Below are positions 46,086 through 60,065 of a DNA stretch of 64,000 nt, one piece after another; the stretch's first letter is position 1, and every line of letters starts with the position of its first letter. The stretch is from Cepaea nemoralis. Lineage: Eukaryota > Mollusca > Gastropoda > Stylommatophora > Helicidae. Position numbers and translations under genes: made by a program. The notes under the pieces are model-generated. The model was not told the origin of the DNA and did not search any database. It worked only from the letters and a program-made list of their open reading frames with translations. The stretch covers positions 62,001 through 126,000 of the forward strand of contig JACEFZ010017421.1 in the NCBI GenBank assembly GCA_014155875.1, read 5' to 3'.

Positions 46086-46827
46086 CCGGAGAACCAAGGA
46101 ATTCCTCCAGGGAACAATGTAACGTTTCCTGAAGGCCAACACTATCTTGTTGGGGTTCCTTGCCTCTCTTCTTTCCTAACTGATTAATATTTAGGGTGCG
46201 TCTCATTGAACTACTGACACGACAAGAAAATACTAAAAGGAGGAAATGACCTCTTACCTAATTTATTAAAACATAAACATGGATTATGGTCATTCAATAC
46301 ATTAACAACAACAATTGCAGTTAGGATTATATATCAATAGATATTCATACAAGTACAAGAAATTTCATATCCCTGGATGCCTGAAATATACATTTTACTA
46401 ACATAAGTTCATTTCATTCGGGAAAGACTATCTTAACTTGCTTATCCTAGTTGTACTTCGGGGAGCCTGGATCCCTGATGTCACTAATTCTTTGAGCTGG
46501 TGTTAAGTTCTCCTAATGAGTGATAGTTGTCTCCCTGGGTATAGGGTTGTAAGTGTTCCTTACACTCCAGCTAAGTTACCTCTCCTACTGGGCTAGGAAA
46601 CTGTTTGCATGTGAGTTCTGGTTGGGATACTGTTCTGCATCACTGTGTCCATATACATCACTCACACAAGAAAAGTCAGGCTTGGATCTAGATTCAGACA
46701 AGCTGCTACCGTCACCAAGTCCTGCATTCAAAAGTGCTGCATTCAAACTACTGCATTCCAACAAGTCAGGTCTGGATCTAGTGGTACTAAGCCACTATCT
46801 GAAATACTAAGATTGTCCTTCATTTAA

Positions 46828-47190
<363 letters not shown>

Positions 47191-48419
47191 TCAAGTCACT
47201 ATGTCACTAGTCATATGTTGTAACATGAGTGATCAATAATAAAATGGGGTTTTGCTTAAGATAAAAATACCAGATGCTTGTAGTAAGCGTGATGTATAAT
47301 ATAGATAGTGTCGTGCTTAGGGCACAAAACCAGACGATGGTACCATAAGTGATATATTATACAAAGTGTTGTCATGCGTCGGAGTGTACTAAATGATTAA
47401 TTAGTGTTTAGGTTATACCGAACAGATTCTCTGTTGATAGACAGGACATTACACATCAAAGTTACCTTCTATCATGAGATTGATTGTTAGCTTATACCCT
47501 TCTCATAATGTTTCTTCTTTAACTCATTCTCAGACATAATATTCATATGCATGAATGATCATTCCACTCAGTCTTCAGATACAATCATCGGTGTATGGAT
47601 GACAATCAAGCATATGTATGTGTTTTTACACAGAATAAATTCACAGATTCAACAACAATGACATTGCAATGAAATCACATCCTTCATCAGAAATTATAAT
47701 ATTTTCCTGGATGATAATTAGTCATTCATACTGATGTGTTTTTACAAATGATACATTCACATCTGTTTAACAATAATGAAATCACAAATGAATCCACACA
47801 GACATGCTCTCAGCAATGACATGGATTTATGTGATCATTAGACATAATTATGTGATATATGCAATACACATTCATGCATTATGTATCTTAACCATTCTTG
47901 CATGCCGGATGAATAAGTACTATTATGTGGCACAAATATTAATTCCACATGTTTACAACATTGACAATACATTTGACTCACCACATGGGTGCTTTAACCC
48001 AATACACAAAATATGATACCTCTAGGAATTTATTAACCTATCCGGTGTTCATGGGATAAATAAACTACTTGTTTGTTCATGTGCTCTTGTAAAAAATTCT
48101 ACTTGACTAATGTGTTCATGTAATTAAAAATACTTGACTTATACACATTACGCTAATTTGTCTGACCAGTGTTAGCACATGTAAACTAGTTTTCTTAAAT
48201 CTTAAGTTATTCACCACTCCTAAATCACTACCAATTGAGTTGAACTACTTAAGAAATTTTATGTACACTAGGTCTAATGCTTATACATTAAATAAGTTGT
48301 TTAATAGAAGAAAAGGAAACTCACTAGGTTGTCCTAATGTACACTTTATCTATGACTATGATAACTGAATATGGTATTTTAAAAATTGTTTGCATATCCT
48401 TTACAGGACATTGCTGTCA

Positions 48420-48620
48420 ACATCAGCATCTTTCAGTTGATTGTTGATTTCTTGGCAAGATTACGCTCAGTAGTTTGCCATTGCTTTCTGAGCGACCGGC
48501 TCCATACTCTCATAAGTCACTGGCGCGACTCGAACCGCTTCTGATTCTCGTGCGCTCACGTCAACCACGAGAGTATTCGGGGTTACGGAGAAAGCTGCTA
48601 ACTCCTCGGCCAGGGAGACT
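48420..48620 (-). mobile_element. tRNA-derived SINE with long-variable-arm-type head
   Basis: On the minus strand, TGGCCGAGGAGTTAG (48613-48599) fits a pol III A box and GGTTCGAGTCG (48536-48526) a B box. The spacing and a variable-arm-like insert suggest a tRNA-Leu/Ser ancestor. The body ggagccggtcgctcagaaag, caatggcaaactact, cttgccaag is shared with the SINE at 49625. Intronic. Confidence 0.7.
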
Positions 48621-48624
48621 GGCA

Positions 48625-48730
48625 TAATGTAATATAATATAATATAATATAATATAATATAATGTAATATAATATAATATAATATAATATAATATAATAT
48701 AATATAATATAATATAATATAATATAATAG
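48625..48730. repeat. (TAATA)n pentanucleotide array
   Basis: About 20 units of ATAAT with a few ATAAG/ATGTAAT variants, immediately upstream (minus sense) of the SINE head. Confidence 0.92.
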
Positions 48731-49212
48731 CAAGAGAATTGTCTGGATATAACATCAATGAAAGAATAATAATCTGCTTTAGAGACAATCCTTCTTACCA
48801 CGGACAACTGAAAGTGGTTTAAACAATTATCTGGAGATGTTTTGAGAAATCAAGACATCCTAGGTATTGTTGACCTCATTAACCATCGATTGGTCCATAA
48901 AATATTGGGATAGCACCATACACCCAATACGCTTAAAGTAGTTAAATAATTCTGTTTTTCAATCTTAGACACTCTCCTCTGCCCTTTACACATACAGAAA
49001 GTAAAAAATCAATTTGTGTACCAGATTCGACGCGCATTTAACTTATGGTGCTAGCCGCCCCATATTTTACAGACCATTCGACACCCGAGGAGCTATATAA
49101 TACTTATCACGCCTGCCGCCATTACTTTCCAAGACATTTCCATGTACACATACCTAAATTAAAATATAACGACGCCTAACAATAAATACAGAATATAAAA
49201 CGATGCACTTAC

Positions 49213-49351
49213 ATACGCCGATGATTCCAGCAAAGAAACCACAAGATGTTCGAATGAAAATCATCAGGGGGTATACGCTACAGTATGGCGAGATAGCTGA
49301 CACTACACCCATACCGGATAACGCAATGAAGAGCAGCAGGCGAGTATTAAT
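49213..49351 (-). CDS. NaGLT1/MFSD4-like transporter, internal exon
   Basis: 139 bp, reading INTRLLLFIALSGMGVVSAI, SPYCSVYPLMIFIRTSCGFF and AGIIGV: two membrane segments with a short loop. Acceptor tctctctgcag (minus, right side) and donor GTAAGT (plus acttac at 49207-49212) are both canonical. It ends one base into a codon, and the next exon (45725) supplies the other two bases. The downstream intron is 3.5 kb and holds a SINE and three microsatellite arrays. Confidence 0.85.
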
Positions 49352-49624
49352 CTGCAGAGAGAACAAGACACTGTAACAGCAATGTACTTGCCACCTGACC
49401 ATGCATATTGTATTTATTGTTTTGTATTATTCGTCAGTACCAATGACAGCATAGTGCGGTCTACAAAATTCTAAAACACACACACACGCGCGCGCGCGCG
49501 CATGCTCGCACACACACACCACAATCTGGTTATATGCTGATACAAACATAAAACATGTATAGAAGCATGAACCGGCTGTGGGTGTGTGATGTGATAGGGA
49601 CCATCACATTTCGTAGTCCTAAAT

Positions 49625-49815
49625 GCAAGACTCCGTGGCGAAGGCGTTATGGACGCGGTTCGTAATCCCGCGTACCCGTGTTCGAAACACAACTGCGCGC
49701 GATTTGGCAGCAGACCGCGTTGTCCTGGGTTTAACGAATTGGTATGGGAGCCGGCCGTTCAGAAAGCAATGGCAAACTACTAAACGTAAACTTGCCAAGA
49801 CATCAACAACAGCAG
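49625..49815 (+). mobile_element. tRNA-derived SINE sharing its core with the 48.4-kb SINE
   Basis: Head with A-box-like cgtggcgaaggcg (49634) and B box tgttcgaaacac (49679-49690). Body at 49741-49800: ggtatgggagccggccgttc, agaaagcaatggcaaactac, cttgccaag. The body matches the other SINE closely but the heads differ. It lies in the intron between the 51121 and 49351 exons. Confidence 0.7.
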
Positions 49816-49954
49816 TAAAATACTGGTAAAATACTGGTGTTGACAGCGATGTCCTGTATAAAGGATATGCAAAAGAAAAAAATGCAAGGAGGAATAAGAG
49901 GCCAGTATCTCCCCCACTTAGCGAAACGACGACCCCTCGTCCAATCCTCGTCCC

Positions 49955-50092
49955 CCGGGAAGGTTAATCCGGTCAACAAATGCCCGCAGAAGTAGGATGT
50001 ATCGGTCTAACGGCGCAAGAACGCAGCTCTGCTGTAAACAGGCACAACGCAATCACGTCCGAATAAACTCTTGATGAACGCAGAAGAAGATT
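49955..50092 (+). mobile_element. 5'-truncated copy D of the ribozyme/(GAA)n family, 12-bp TSD
   Basis: 138 bp from ccgggaaggttaatccgg to gcagaagaagatt, matching the extreme 3' ends of copies B and C (caacaaatgcccgcagaagt, ggcacaacgcaatcac). It is flanked by perfect 12-bp copies of aatcctcgtccc (49943-49954, 50093-50104). This proves the 3' end of the family and a target-primed mode of insertion. Confidence 0.88.
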
Positions 50093-50358
50093 AATCCTCG
50101 TCCCATTGAGCTCATGTTATTTTAAGCCTAGCTCCGTATCAACAACGCTAACAAAATATGCTGATGCGGTTCATGTTTATTCTTTATTTATTTATTTGTA
50201 AAATACTGCTATTAATGGTTTGATGTTGTCGCGTGTTTGTTTTTGATTTATGCTTGGTTAATCAATTCTGAGATGTAAACGAATTGTACAGTATCATATG
50301 CAAACGACTACTCCGCAACAGGAAATAATATTAACCAAACTAACCTTTAAACAACATA

Positions 50359-50361
<3 letters not shown>

Positions 50362-50425
<64 letters not shown>
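50362..50425. repeat. (AT)n microsatellite (intron)
   Basis: About 31 AT units, followed by short CACA runs and a G homopolymer near 50492-50503. Confidence 0.95.
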
Positions 50426-50426
<1 letters not shown>

Positions 50427-51120
50427 CACAAACACACACACAAACACACACATACAATTAGGGTTTTCGGGTTGTGGGGGTGGCGAGGGAGGGGGGGGGG
50501 GGTTTAAATTATTTCAAGATCCCGTTAAGACGAAAACCGATTACTCGATGATGTTTTTCCCTCCATATTTTACAGTCCTGTACTTCTCGCCCTTCTGAAA
50601 TTCATTTTATAACGTAAGTTGATCCACAAATCACGTTTTATGTTGACGTCTAGACTTGCTATAGTAAGTGTTATTAAATTTAGCCTCCATTTTTACATAT
50701 ACTGTGTAGGGGAGGATTGATAGGGAGGAAATACGAAAGGCGGGGATGACATTCTGAACATATGATGAAGGGGTGCATGGGCCAAAAAAAGGTTGAGAAC
50801 CACTTTTCTAGACCATGGCGTGGTGAGGTAGAGTGATCATTTCCATTCCTCGTTGTCTTAATTACACAGACAATTCTTTAAAAATTGTGGGGGGGGGGGA
50901 TTGTATGATATACATTTTTGTGAGTCTATATCGACTCTATAACCGTACCGGCAGGAAAAAAATCATCCTGTCTTCTGGAGATTGTGCCGCTGGGATTTCA
51001 TCACTATTCCATCGCCGCTCCAAATACGCAAGCATATTTTCTTTACTTTTGTTTGACCACGCATGTTAAAATCAATGAAATAATCCATTGAAAATGTACA
51101 TAACTTGTCGAAAATTTTAC

Positions 51121-51267
51121 CTTATTGAAGACCACACCAGAAACGAGAGAACCGGCCATGTAGCCACCAGTAAACCCCGTGAAGAAAGCAGAGGCACTTT
51201 CTAGATCTGTCCCAGTAATAATCTGCAGATCCAGCAGGGTGGAGCCATTTAAACCTGTTGTCAGACC
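51121..51267 (-). CDS. NaGLT1/MFSD4-like transporter, most upstream exon visible
   Basis: 147 bp, exactly 49 codons: GLTTGLNGSTLLDLQIITGT, DLESASAFFTGFTGGYMAGS, LVSGVVFNK. GLTTG..G.TLLDL....GT is the highly conserved start of the family, just after the first membrane helix begins. Donor AAG|GTAAAA at 51120; acceptor ttctctggcag at 51268. The start codon and N-terminus are not recognisable upstream; a short first exon may be hidden in or beyond the repeats to the right. Confidence 0.85.
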
Positions 51268-51321
51268 CTGCCAGAGAATGGAGTCATACATTGTTATTTA
51301 TAGTTGACTGTAAAATTTATG

Positions 51322-51410
<89 letters not shown>

Positions 51411-51430
51411 CACACGCACGCACGCACGAG
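51322..51430. repeat. (CA)n/(CGCA)n microsatellite
   Basis: CA run broken by blocks of GCAC repeats, about 55 bp upstream of the 51121-51267 exon on the transporter strand. Confidence 0.95.
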
Positions 51431-51759
51431 GTGGAAAAATAAAACCAAAAGTCTACAATGAGAACGGATGTCGGAGATTATTGCAGCCAATCTCCATTGT
51501 GGAGACAATGCCTGGTTGATCGATTGATCCATTGCTTGATTGCTTGCTGGCCTAGTTACATTCTGTTAATCCCAGTTCTTCATTGGGAGTAGTTTGCTGA
51601 TTGATGACGAGAACAGATAGTGTCTTCCAGTCTACGTTATATTAATCATCATAAGTCAACCTGCGATATAATTATTGTGCTTCAGTTGAGTTGCTTTAAT
51701 TGCCAGTTCTGTTTCCCTGGTGAAATAGAAATGTGCTCCTCCTCTCCCTGCGTCTGCTG

Positions 51760-51881
51760 CTGCTGCTTCTCTGCTGCTGCTGCTGCTGCTACTACTACTA
51801 CTACTACTACTATTACTACTACTTCTACTACTTTTACTATTACCACTACTATTCAGACAGACAGCCTAATGTCAATTATGC
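51760..51881. repeat. (CTG)n/(CTA)n block with a shared 3' motif
   Basis: CTG then CTA triplets, ending with cagacagacagcctaatgtcaattatgcaaa. The same ending (agcttaatgtcaattatgcaaa) closes the (CTA)n array at 59725-59746, so both belong to a small repeat family. Confidence 0.7.
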
Positions 51882-52337
51882 AAACATAAAAACCAGGAGA
51901 ACACCTTTACAATACATATAACACTCGGGCAATTAATACATGTAAATAAAGGCTAAACAGGTAGTTACAACTGCAAAAGATACACACTACAGATATCTTA
52001 TCAGGTAGCCTTATGATGACACTGTTTTGCTAAGAAACCGATAATGCTTTCGGTGTTATGGGGAGAGAGTGGAGAGGGGGTGGGGGTGTTTATCGATGTT
52101 CTCTCACACACTAACACGATACACAAGTTGGTTTCACCTAACTACAAGGCGGCCTTTTGTCACTCCAGAGGTGACAAAATCAATACATCGCGGGAAAAAG
52201 AAAAGTCGATACCTGGACACCTCTCACACCTCAAGCACACTGAACAAAGACCAAACCAACACAGTGCGGAAAAAAGACAACCGCCTACCCATCGGTCATC
52301 TACCTTGACCACTCTAATCGATTCTATACCCACACAC

Positions 52338-52723
<386 letters not shown>

Positions 52724-53330
52724 TGTCAAGGTCCTGTAGGGGACAGAGAAGAGGACAGACGATAGAGATAGGGACATGGGGTGAGTACGCGGGAAAGAGA
52801 ATAGTCGAGATGCTGAAGACAGGAAAGGCAGGACTGTACCCGTGAAAGACAGTGTCATCTTGAACAGAAGTACGCAATACGCCTAGCCTCAACCAGGCGT
52901 ATGCGAGACATATGACTTCCCACGGCCTGCACGAAGGGAAAAGACCTCGTGACAACCGGGAAGTCGAGGAGAAGTCAGACGGGCTTTGGACACGACAGAG
53001 AAAGGATGCATGTCTGAGAGCGTGACAGGATAGACTATACATAAGTCTTCAGGGCCATTAACTAGCTGAGCCGTTTGACCTGTGCTTGTGTGTGTGGCTG
53101 TGATACAAGGGCAGCGTAGCTGTATTGTAACGTATTGCATTGCCACATTATTGCTGTATTGTGAAATAGTGCGAGAACGAACATTGTAACGATAGTTGAG
53201 ACATTATTGTATAATTATATCGTAGAGTAATAAATCATATCTTATTGACTCATGTGTTTATGTCTCATCTATGCTCGTACTATCTACCTGTCTTGAACCC
53301 TTTTCTTCCTAATAACTTTAGACGTTGACA
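52724..53330 (+). repeat. 5' LTR
   Basis: 607 bp, TGTCAAGG to TTGACA, with an AATAAA at about 53228. A clear tRNA-type primer-binding site right after the LTR was not recognised; tggggtcaaac at 53340 is the nearest candidate but is about 9 nt away. Confidence 0.92.
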
Positions 53331-53455
53331 GGTTAACTATGGGGTCAAACTTCCGTTTTGGCGAGTCTTAAGACAGATATAATTTAAACCTGTGACAATT
53401 CTATGACTAGCCAAATAAAACATTAAAAATACACACGACAACGACAATGTAATTG

Positions 53456-53542
<87 letters not shown>
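53456..53542. repeat. (TA)n microsatellite inside the LTR element
   Basis: About 42 TA units in the untranslated leader between the 5' LTR and the gag-like frame. Confidence 0.95.
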
Positions 53543-53547
<5 letters not shown>

Positions 53548-53951
53548 CCTGAGTCCACTCTAAAGTCTATTCTAAAGCTAATTACTTAAATATTCTCTCT
53601 CATTACATGACATTGACATGACTGTACGACGATATTAATGTTTTTCTGTCCTACAACAGGTTGATGTAAGAACTGATATTATACCTATAAACAAGTTGCA
53701 GGAACCACGAAGGCAACTAGAACAGAAGTCATCAGTAGTGCTGGAGCAACACCCCTGAATTCAGCTAAGTTAAAATTTTATTTCTTCAATTGAGTCAATA
53801 AATAGACACTCATTTTCTTTTCACGTGTGTAAATTTTATGTACCATTTTGTAATCTTACTAAAAGGTAGATAACTAACCGATACATTGTATAATTAATTC
53901 CCAAGAGACATAATTTTTTGTGTGTACATAAATATTTTGTAAAACTCTAAA

Positions 53952-54871
53952 ATGTCGACTTTGGAAAAGTGTATCGAGTTAGGTGAAAAACTAGGATACA
54001 CAGGAGATAAGCTAGCAGACTGGAGTGAGAAGAAACATGCAGAAAATTTGCTAAGAGAAGAAAAAGAACAAGAACGACAAGAGAGATCTTTAGAACGTGA
54101 ACAGAAGAAACTAGAAATAGAGGCAGCTAATAAAGCAACTGAAGCAGCCATCAAACAGAAAGAATTAGAGATAGCAGCAGCTAACAAAAAGTTAGAAATT
54201 GAAGCAGCTATCAAACAGAAAGAATTGGAAGTAGAAGATAAGAAAATTGAATCAGAAACACAAATGAAGGTAAAACAATTAGAAATAGACTCTAACGTAG
54301 AGATCTCAATGAATAAATTAAAAAGCAAGGAAGAGGAACAACAAAAATTTAATAAATTCAAAGGAATAGTAAAACCCTTTTGTTCTGGAGACTCCATAGG
54401 GGCATGGACAGAAAATTTTGAATGTTTAATGCAGTACTATGACATTGCAAAGGAGAATTGGGCTTTATATACATGCGAAATTTGGCCCTGGAGCCATTGA
54501 AAGTAATAGAAACGATTCCTCAAGATTTAAGAAGAAATTATGATTACATCAAACAAAGGATAATGCAACATTTTCCAGTAGACGCGGCTGGATATCACAT
54601 GTAGTTGGCTAAGTTATGCCCAAAAGCTAATCAAACATTCATAGACTACGTCTCAACAACACAAGATGTTTTCACTAAGTGGATTAACTCGACAAAGGTA
54701 GAGAAAAGTTTCGACAAATTAAAAGACTTAATGATTATAAACACGATTATAACATCTTTACCAACAGCTTTCTCCAAATTTTTGCAACAAAGTGATTGTC
54801 AGACCATTCATGACATTGAACAAAAAGGTAATGCATTTTTTCACAGCAAACAGAGACATCTTTGTTCTTAA
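53952..54871 (+). pseudogene. gag-like protein of the LTR element, broken
   Basis: ATG at 53952. Residues 1-40 (MSTLEKCIELGEKLGYTGDK) are typical of metazoan Ty3/gypsy gag. Then comes a long charged coiled coil (residues about 30-135, repeats of QKELEIAAANKKLEIEAA type), then the capsid start FNKFKGIVKPFCSGDSIGAW. A frameshift near 54480 and a TAG at 54603-54605 interrupt the capsid, which continues as FIDYVSTTQDVFTKW and LPTAFSKFLQQSDCQTIHDI. It would form the particle shell; this copy cannot make a full-length product. Confidence 0.8.
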
Positions 54872-56975
54872 TGATAATCAGAATGATGTAGCAGCTGCTA
54901 TAAATGTAACAAAATCAAAACCTTTTCAGAATAGAAATAAAGCTAAAGTAAAGTACTCAACATGTAAATATTGCAGATTAGCACACGATGATTACTCGAT
55001 GTGTGATAAGAACCCGAATTATAAACATCACCTAGAAATGATGGTGAACAAGCAGAAAAAAAAGCGCACAGAGTACAAAATAGCTGTTAAATGCTTCTTT
55101 TGCCGGGTTTATGGCCATTATTCTTCGAATTGTGAGGGTCGTCGCATGATGAAAGAAGCAAATGCTAGTTCGATTGATACCTCATCAGATGAAGATGAGA
55201 ATCATACAGAGAGTGAAAGTCAGCATGAGAATGTTAATGCGTTAGAAGTTATTGATATATTTAACTATGATCAATGTAACACCTGTAAGAAATTTCATTC
55301 TGACAATATTTTGGAATGTGGTCACACCATCCCAATCACAAATGAAAATGCCAACGCTGCCTTAACATCAAAAGGCAAACTGAACTTCTATAAAGGCTTT
55401 GTAAACAAACAGCCATGCAAAATCATTCTTGATAGCGGGGCGACCTTGATTGGGGCCAGGAAAACATTTATACAAGACACTGACTACATAGGAGACTTTG
55501 TAACATGTCGCACATTTGCGGGTAATGTTGAGAAATACCCTTTGGCAATGATAGAAATTCACACACCATTCATATCAGGTCGTGTAATCTGTGCGGTATT
55601 ACACAATCCGTGCGCAGATCTTATCATTGGAAATCTTCCCGATGTCAGAAATTTTTCTAACAGAGACATCAAAATTTGGGAACAAAGACATTGCAACATT
55701 AATGCAGTAACAAAACTGACTGCAAGTGAACAAAATTATAAATACCAAACACAAGATATACAAGTAAAAACTCCAAGGGAGACCATCAGCGACAAAACTA
55801 GACAAGAAGCAAGTAGTTTACATTATACTTGTTCCGCCCAAATTTATCAGGTCAGAGTGACAAATAAAATAGTCATCAATGCTACTAACAAACCTACAGA
55901 ACTTGTCATCACCACCAAAGTAACATCAAAAGACAGCAACCATGCATACAAACAGCATGCAAACAAAACAACGCTAACGATTAACTTAAAGCGAAAACGA
56001 AATTTCCAACTCCCACATACAAACAAACCGCTTTATCGCAAAAACAGAAACAAACAACGACTTTCCTCAACACTTAACAGCAAGGAAACAATTGACAAGA
56101 TCAACACAGAGTTACCACCCACCAATTGTGCTGATAGCAACAACAACACCTTCTCTAAGACACACAACGCAACCGACAGATCTAAATACCCATATTCACC
56201 TAAGTTTAGATTTGACTTATTTAGACTACTCACAATACTTCTATTATTAACTAGACTAACAACAACACTGCTGATACATCAGACGTTGTCATTAACCATA
56301 ATCCTTTGTACAACTGAATTTTCTATGATAGTCACAACCTTACTGATGAATCAGTCAAAATTATTTCATGCTGAAATTGCAACTACCACCATGATGTTTA
56401 TTCATTATTACTGTGGCAAAATTGTTAATGTATACTTAATATGTTTCTATGATAAATACACACCCACTCATACAATTTCCATAACCATTATTCCATATTT
56501 AATCATACAATTTTGTATTAACTGCATTTGTAAGAGTGCCTATTTAAACTACGCAATTAAGAAATTCAAATTGTTATTTTCCAATTCACCCATTCGTCGT
56601 CTACAAGATATTAACACTCAGTTTATATTAAAAACAGATGCCAGCACTACTGCCGTTTCTGGGATTGTGATGCAAAAGCACGATGGTGTAGTACATCCAA
56701 TTATCTACGTCAGCCGTAAGCTCAAACGGAACTTGAAGTACTAAGTGTGGTCTATTGTGTCCTTAAACTTGAGAAATATCTCAGAGGCACCCACTTTCTC
56801 ATTCAAACAAACAACTCACCGTTACTGGTAATCAAACAAGACATACCGAAAAACAACAGTATCGCGCTGTAGGCCTTAATACTCCAAGATTTCAGCTATG
56901 ACATTGAACATATCAAGGGGTCCAAGAATAGTTTACCAGACCTGTTGACAAGAATGCCTGAGTCATCAGATGAAT
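54855..56975 (+). pseudogene. gag zinc fingers, protease and RNase H remnant of the LTR element
   Basis: A long open frame to 56744. Order: CKYCRLAHDDYSMC and CFFCRVYGHYSSNC (zinc-knuckle-like, near 54960 and 55095), an acidic linker, the retropepsin block CKIILDSGATLIGARKTF (DSGA, near 55420) with LIIGNLPDV (flap-side ILG-like block, near 55620). A Thr/Asn-rich region and then a Leu/Ile-rich hydrophobic stretch (about 56215-56560) stand where the RT should be. Finally comes the RNase H start FILKTDASTTAVSGIVMQ (catalytic Asp, near 56625) and, after a frameshift near 56740, VYCVLKLEKYLRGTHF and HIKGSKNSLPDLLTR. RT motifs are absent. Between 56976 and 58447 no coding region is visible, only a short tandem duplication at about 57085-57190. 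Confidence 0.8.
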
Positions 56976-58466
56976 AAAACACCAACTATTATGCCCGAAT
57001 ATAAAGACTGTGAAATTTTATTTCGATGCATGAATCAAACAGCGACATTCTAAATCCACCAGAACCCCGTAACAAATTTTCTACATTGGGACATTCCTTT
57101 TGCAATTATCATGAATTGTGACATAACATTTCGAACATTGGGACATTCTTTGTGTAAGTTATCATGAATTAGGACAGAACATTTCCAACCACAACACGCG
57201 ACGATCTTTTGACACCTTCTACCTACATGCTTCATCGGAAACTTCATCAGATGGATCAGCATGTTAATTAGTTAATTTAAATTTCAGTTAAATGTTTTTG
57301 TAATGTAATTTGTAAATATGAAATACATAATTTCATTGATTTTCATGTAAAATTAATATAAACTTAAGGTAAAGTACGGCTATACTAAGCCTAAAGTTAA
57401 TTTCCTAAGTTTTTTTGCTACTATTAATCGCGTTGCAAAATCATTTTTCTAAACATAATTTGCTGCCAAAATTTTTACAATAGCAATAACTATTCCTAAA
57501 CTTCATTTGTAATTTTAACAAGAGAATTAAGCATGATCTTGTGTGAATGAAAGACGGGTGAAAGACAGAGTACATGAATTAAAAACAATGCATGTTCTTC
57601 ACAACGTGCAAATTGTAGCGCCAAGTTTTGTGCTTTTATATTGTATGCGTCTTCTGCAACACATGACATTCGCTTTAAAATTTTTATAAGTGTGTCATAA
57701 CATAGTAGTTAGACCAAATGAATTATAAATCTAAGAATCATAGCTCGAAAGTCTACTTCATGAATTACACATATACTGTGAATCATGACGTTGGAGATTC
57801 TAGCTTTTGACACAGATAAATTAAGACATCACACACTATAACACACGCAGTTGGCGCAAATATTAAACACACCATTGTAAATATATTACTTGAACACTCA
57901 ACAAACACAGATATAGTGCATACACGTTAATAGGACAAACACGGGAGATTAGTCAACACTTACAGGATAACAAGGGACTTAAGTAATTTTGTATGGAAAC
58001 AAAAGATGTCTAGTATATACACTGCCAACATACGGGAGTAAAAAATATGTTATACAGTAAAATAGACACATTTATGGACAATGGGTTGCAAGCAATCTTA
58101 ATGGGACCAAGGATATTTCCTTGATGAGTCTCTGTAAAAAGAGCAATTGTCCATGACATCATTTTGGATGTCTGAGAAGGATGCATTTGTGAACAAGAGT
58201 TCACAATGTGAGACGTTTCGTTACTTCGGTCTGGATAGCCTTTAATTAAGATTGACGAGAGTAGAGACTCTTTGAAAACCACCCAAGAAGGTATATAACA
58301 TTAGTTGCTAGTGTCTCAATAGACATCAAACAGTTCCCACTTACCATATTACTGCCCTTGGCCCTTATAGATAATGACAGTAATAATTACTTCCCTTAGG
58401 CCGTTGACAGAATTAGTACAAACTAATTAAAAGAATACACCACGCAGGAGTGGAGGAGGGGAAGTA

Positions 58467-59719
<1,253 letters not shown>

Positions 59720-59739
59720 CTTATAGCTTAATGTCAATT

Positions 59740-60065
59740 ATGCAAATCAAGGCAGTGCTTCGACGATCAACAAACAGCGCTCCAGGGCCTGATGGCATAA
59801 GATACGACGACATCAATAGGTGTACCGACAACGAGCTAGAGAAACTAGCAGACATGTACAACAACAGTATAGGGAGTGCTACCATCAAGGAGTGGTTACA
59901 CAGCTATCTGATTCCCTTGCCGAAGCCTGGCAAAGTCCACACAAAAATTCAGGGATATCGAGTTATAACCATGCAGAATACAATAGGCAAGCTGCTGGAG
60001 AAGTTAATTGCCAGGAAAATATCAAGCTAGCTAGAGAGGCAAGGTGTTTTCCCACCTACCCTGGG
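59740..60065 (+). pseudogene. RNase H-type LINE, RT finger region (left part)
   Basis: Reads IKAVLRRSTNSAPGPDGIRY, LEKLADMYNNSIGSATIKEW, YLIPLPKPGKVHTKIQGYRV and NTIGKLLEKLIARKI, with a TAG where the next block begins, then RQGVFPPTLG. The continuation EYRPKRETWTNAAVFA is at 62801, after a hAT insertion. The same family as 43077-44686. It is 5'-truncated at the microsatellite. Confidence 0.82.

Noticed and set aside
48526..48613. tRNA gene (Leu/Ser-like)
   Set aside because: A and B boxes are present but there is no consistent cloverleaf, and the unit continues into a SINE body shared with another copy.
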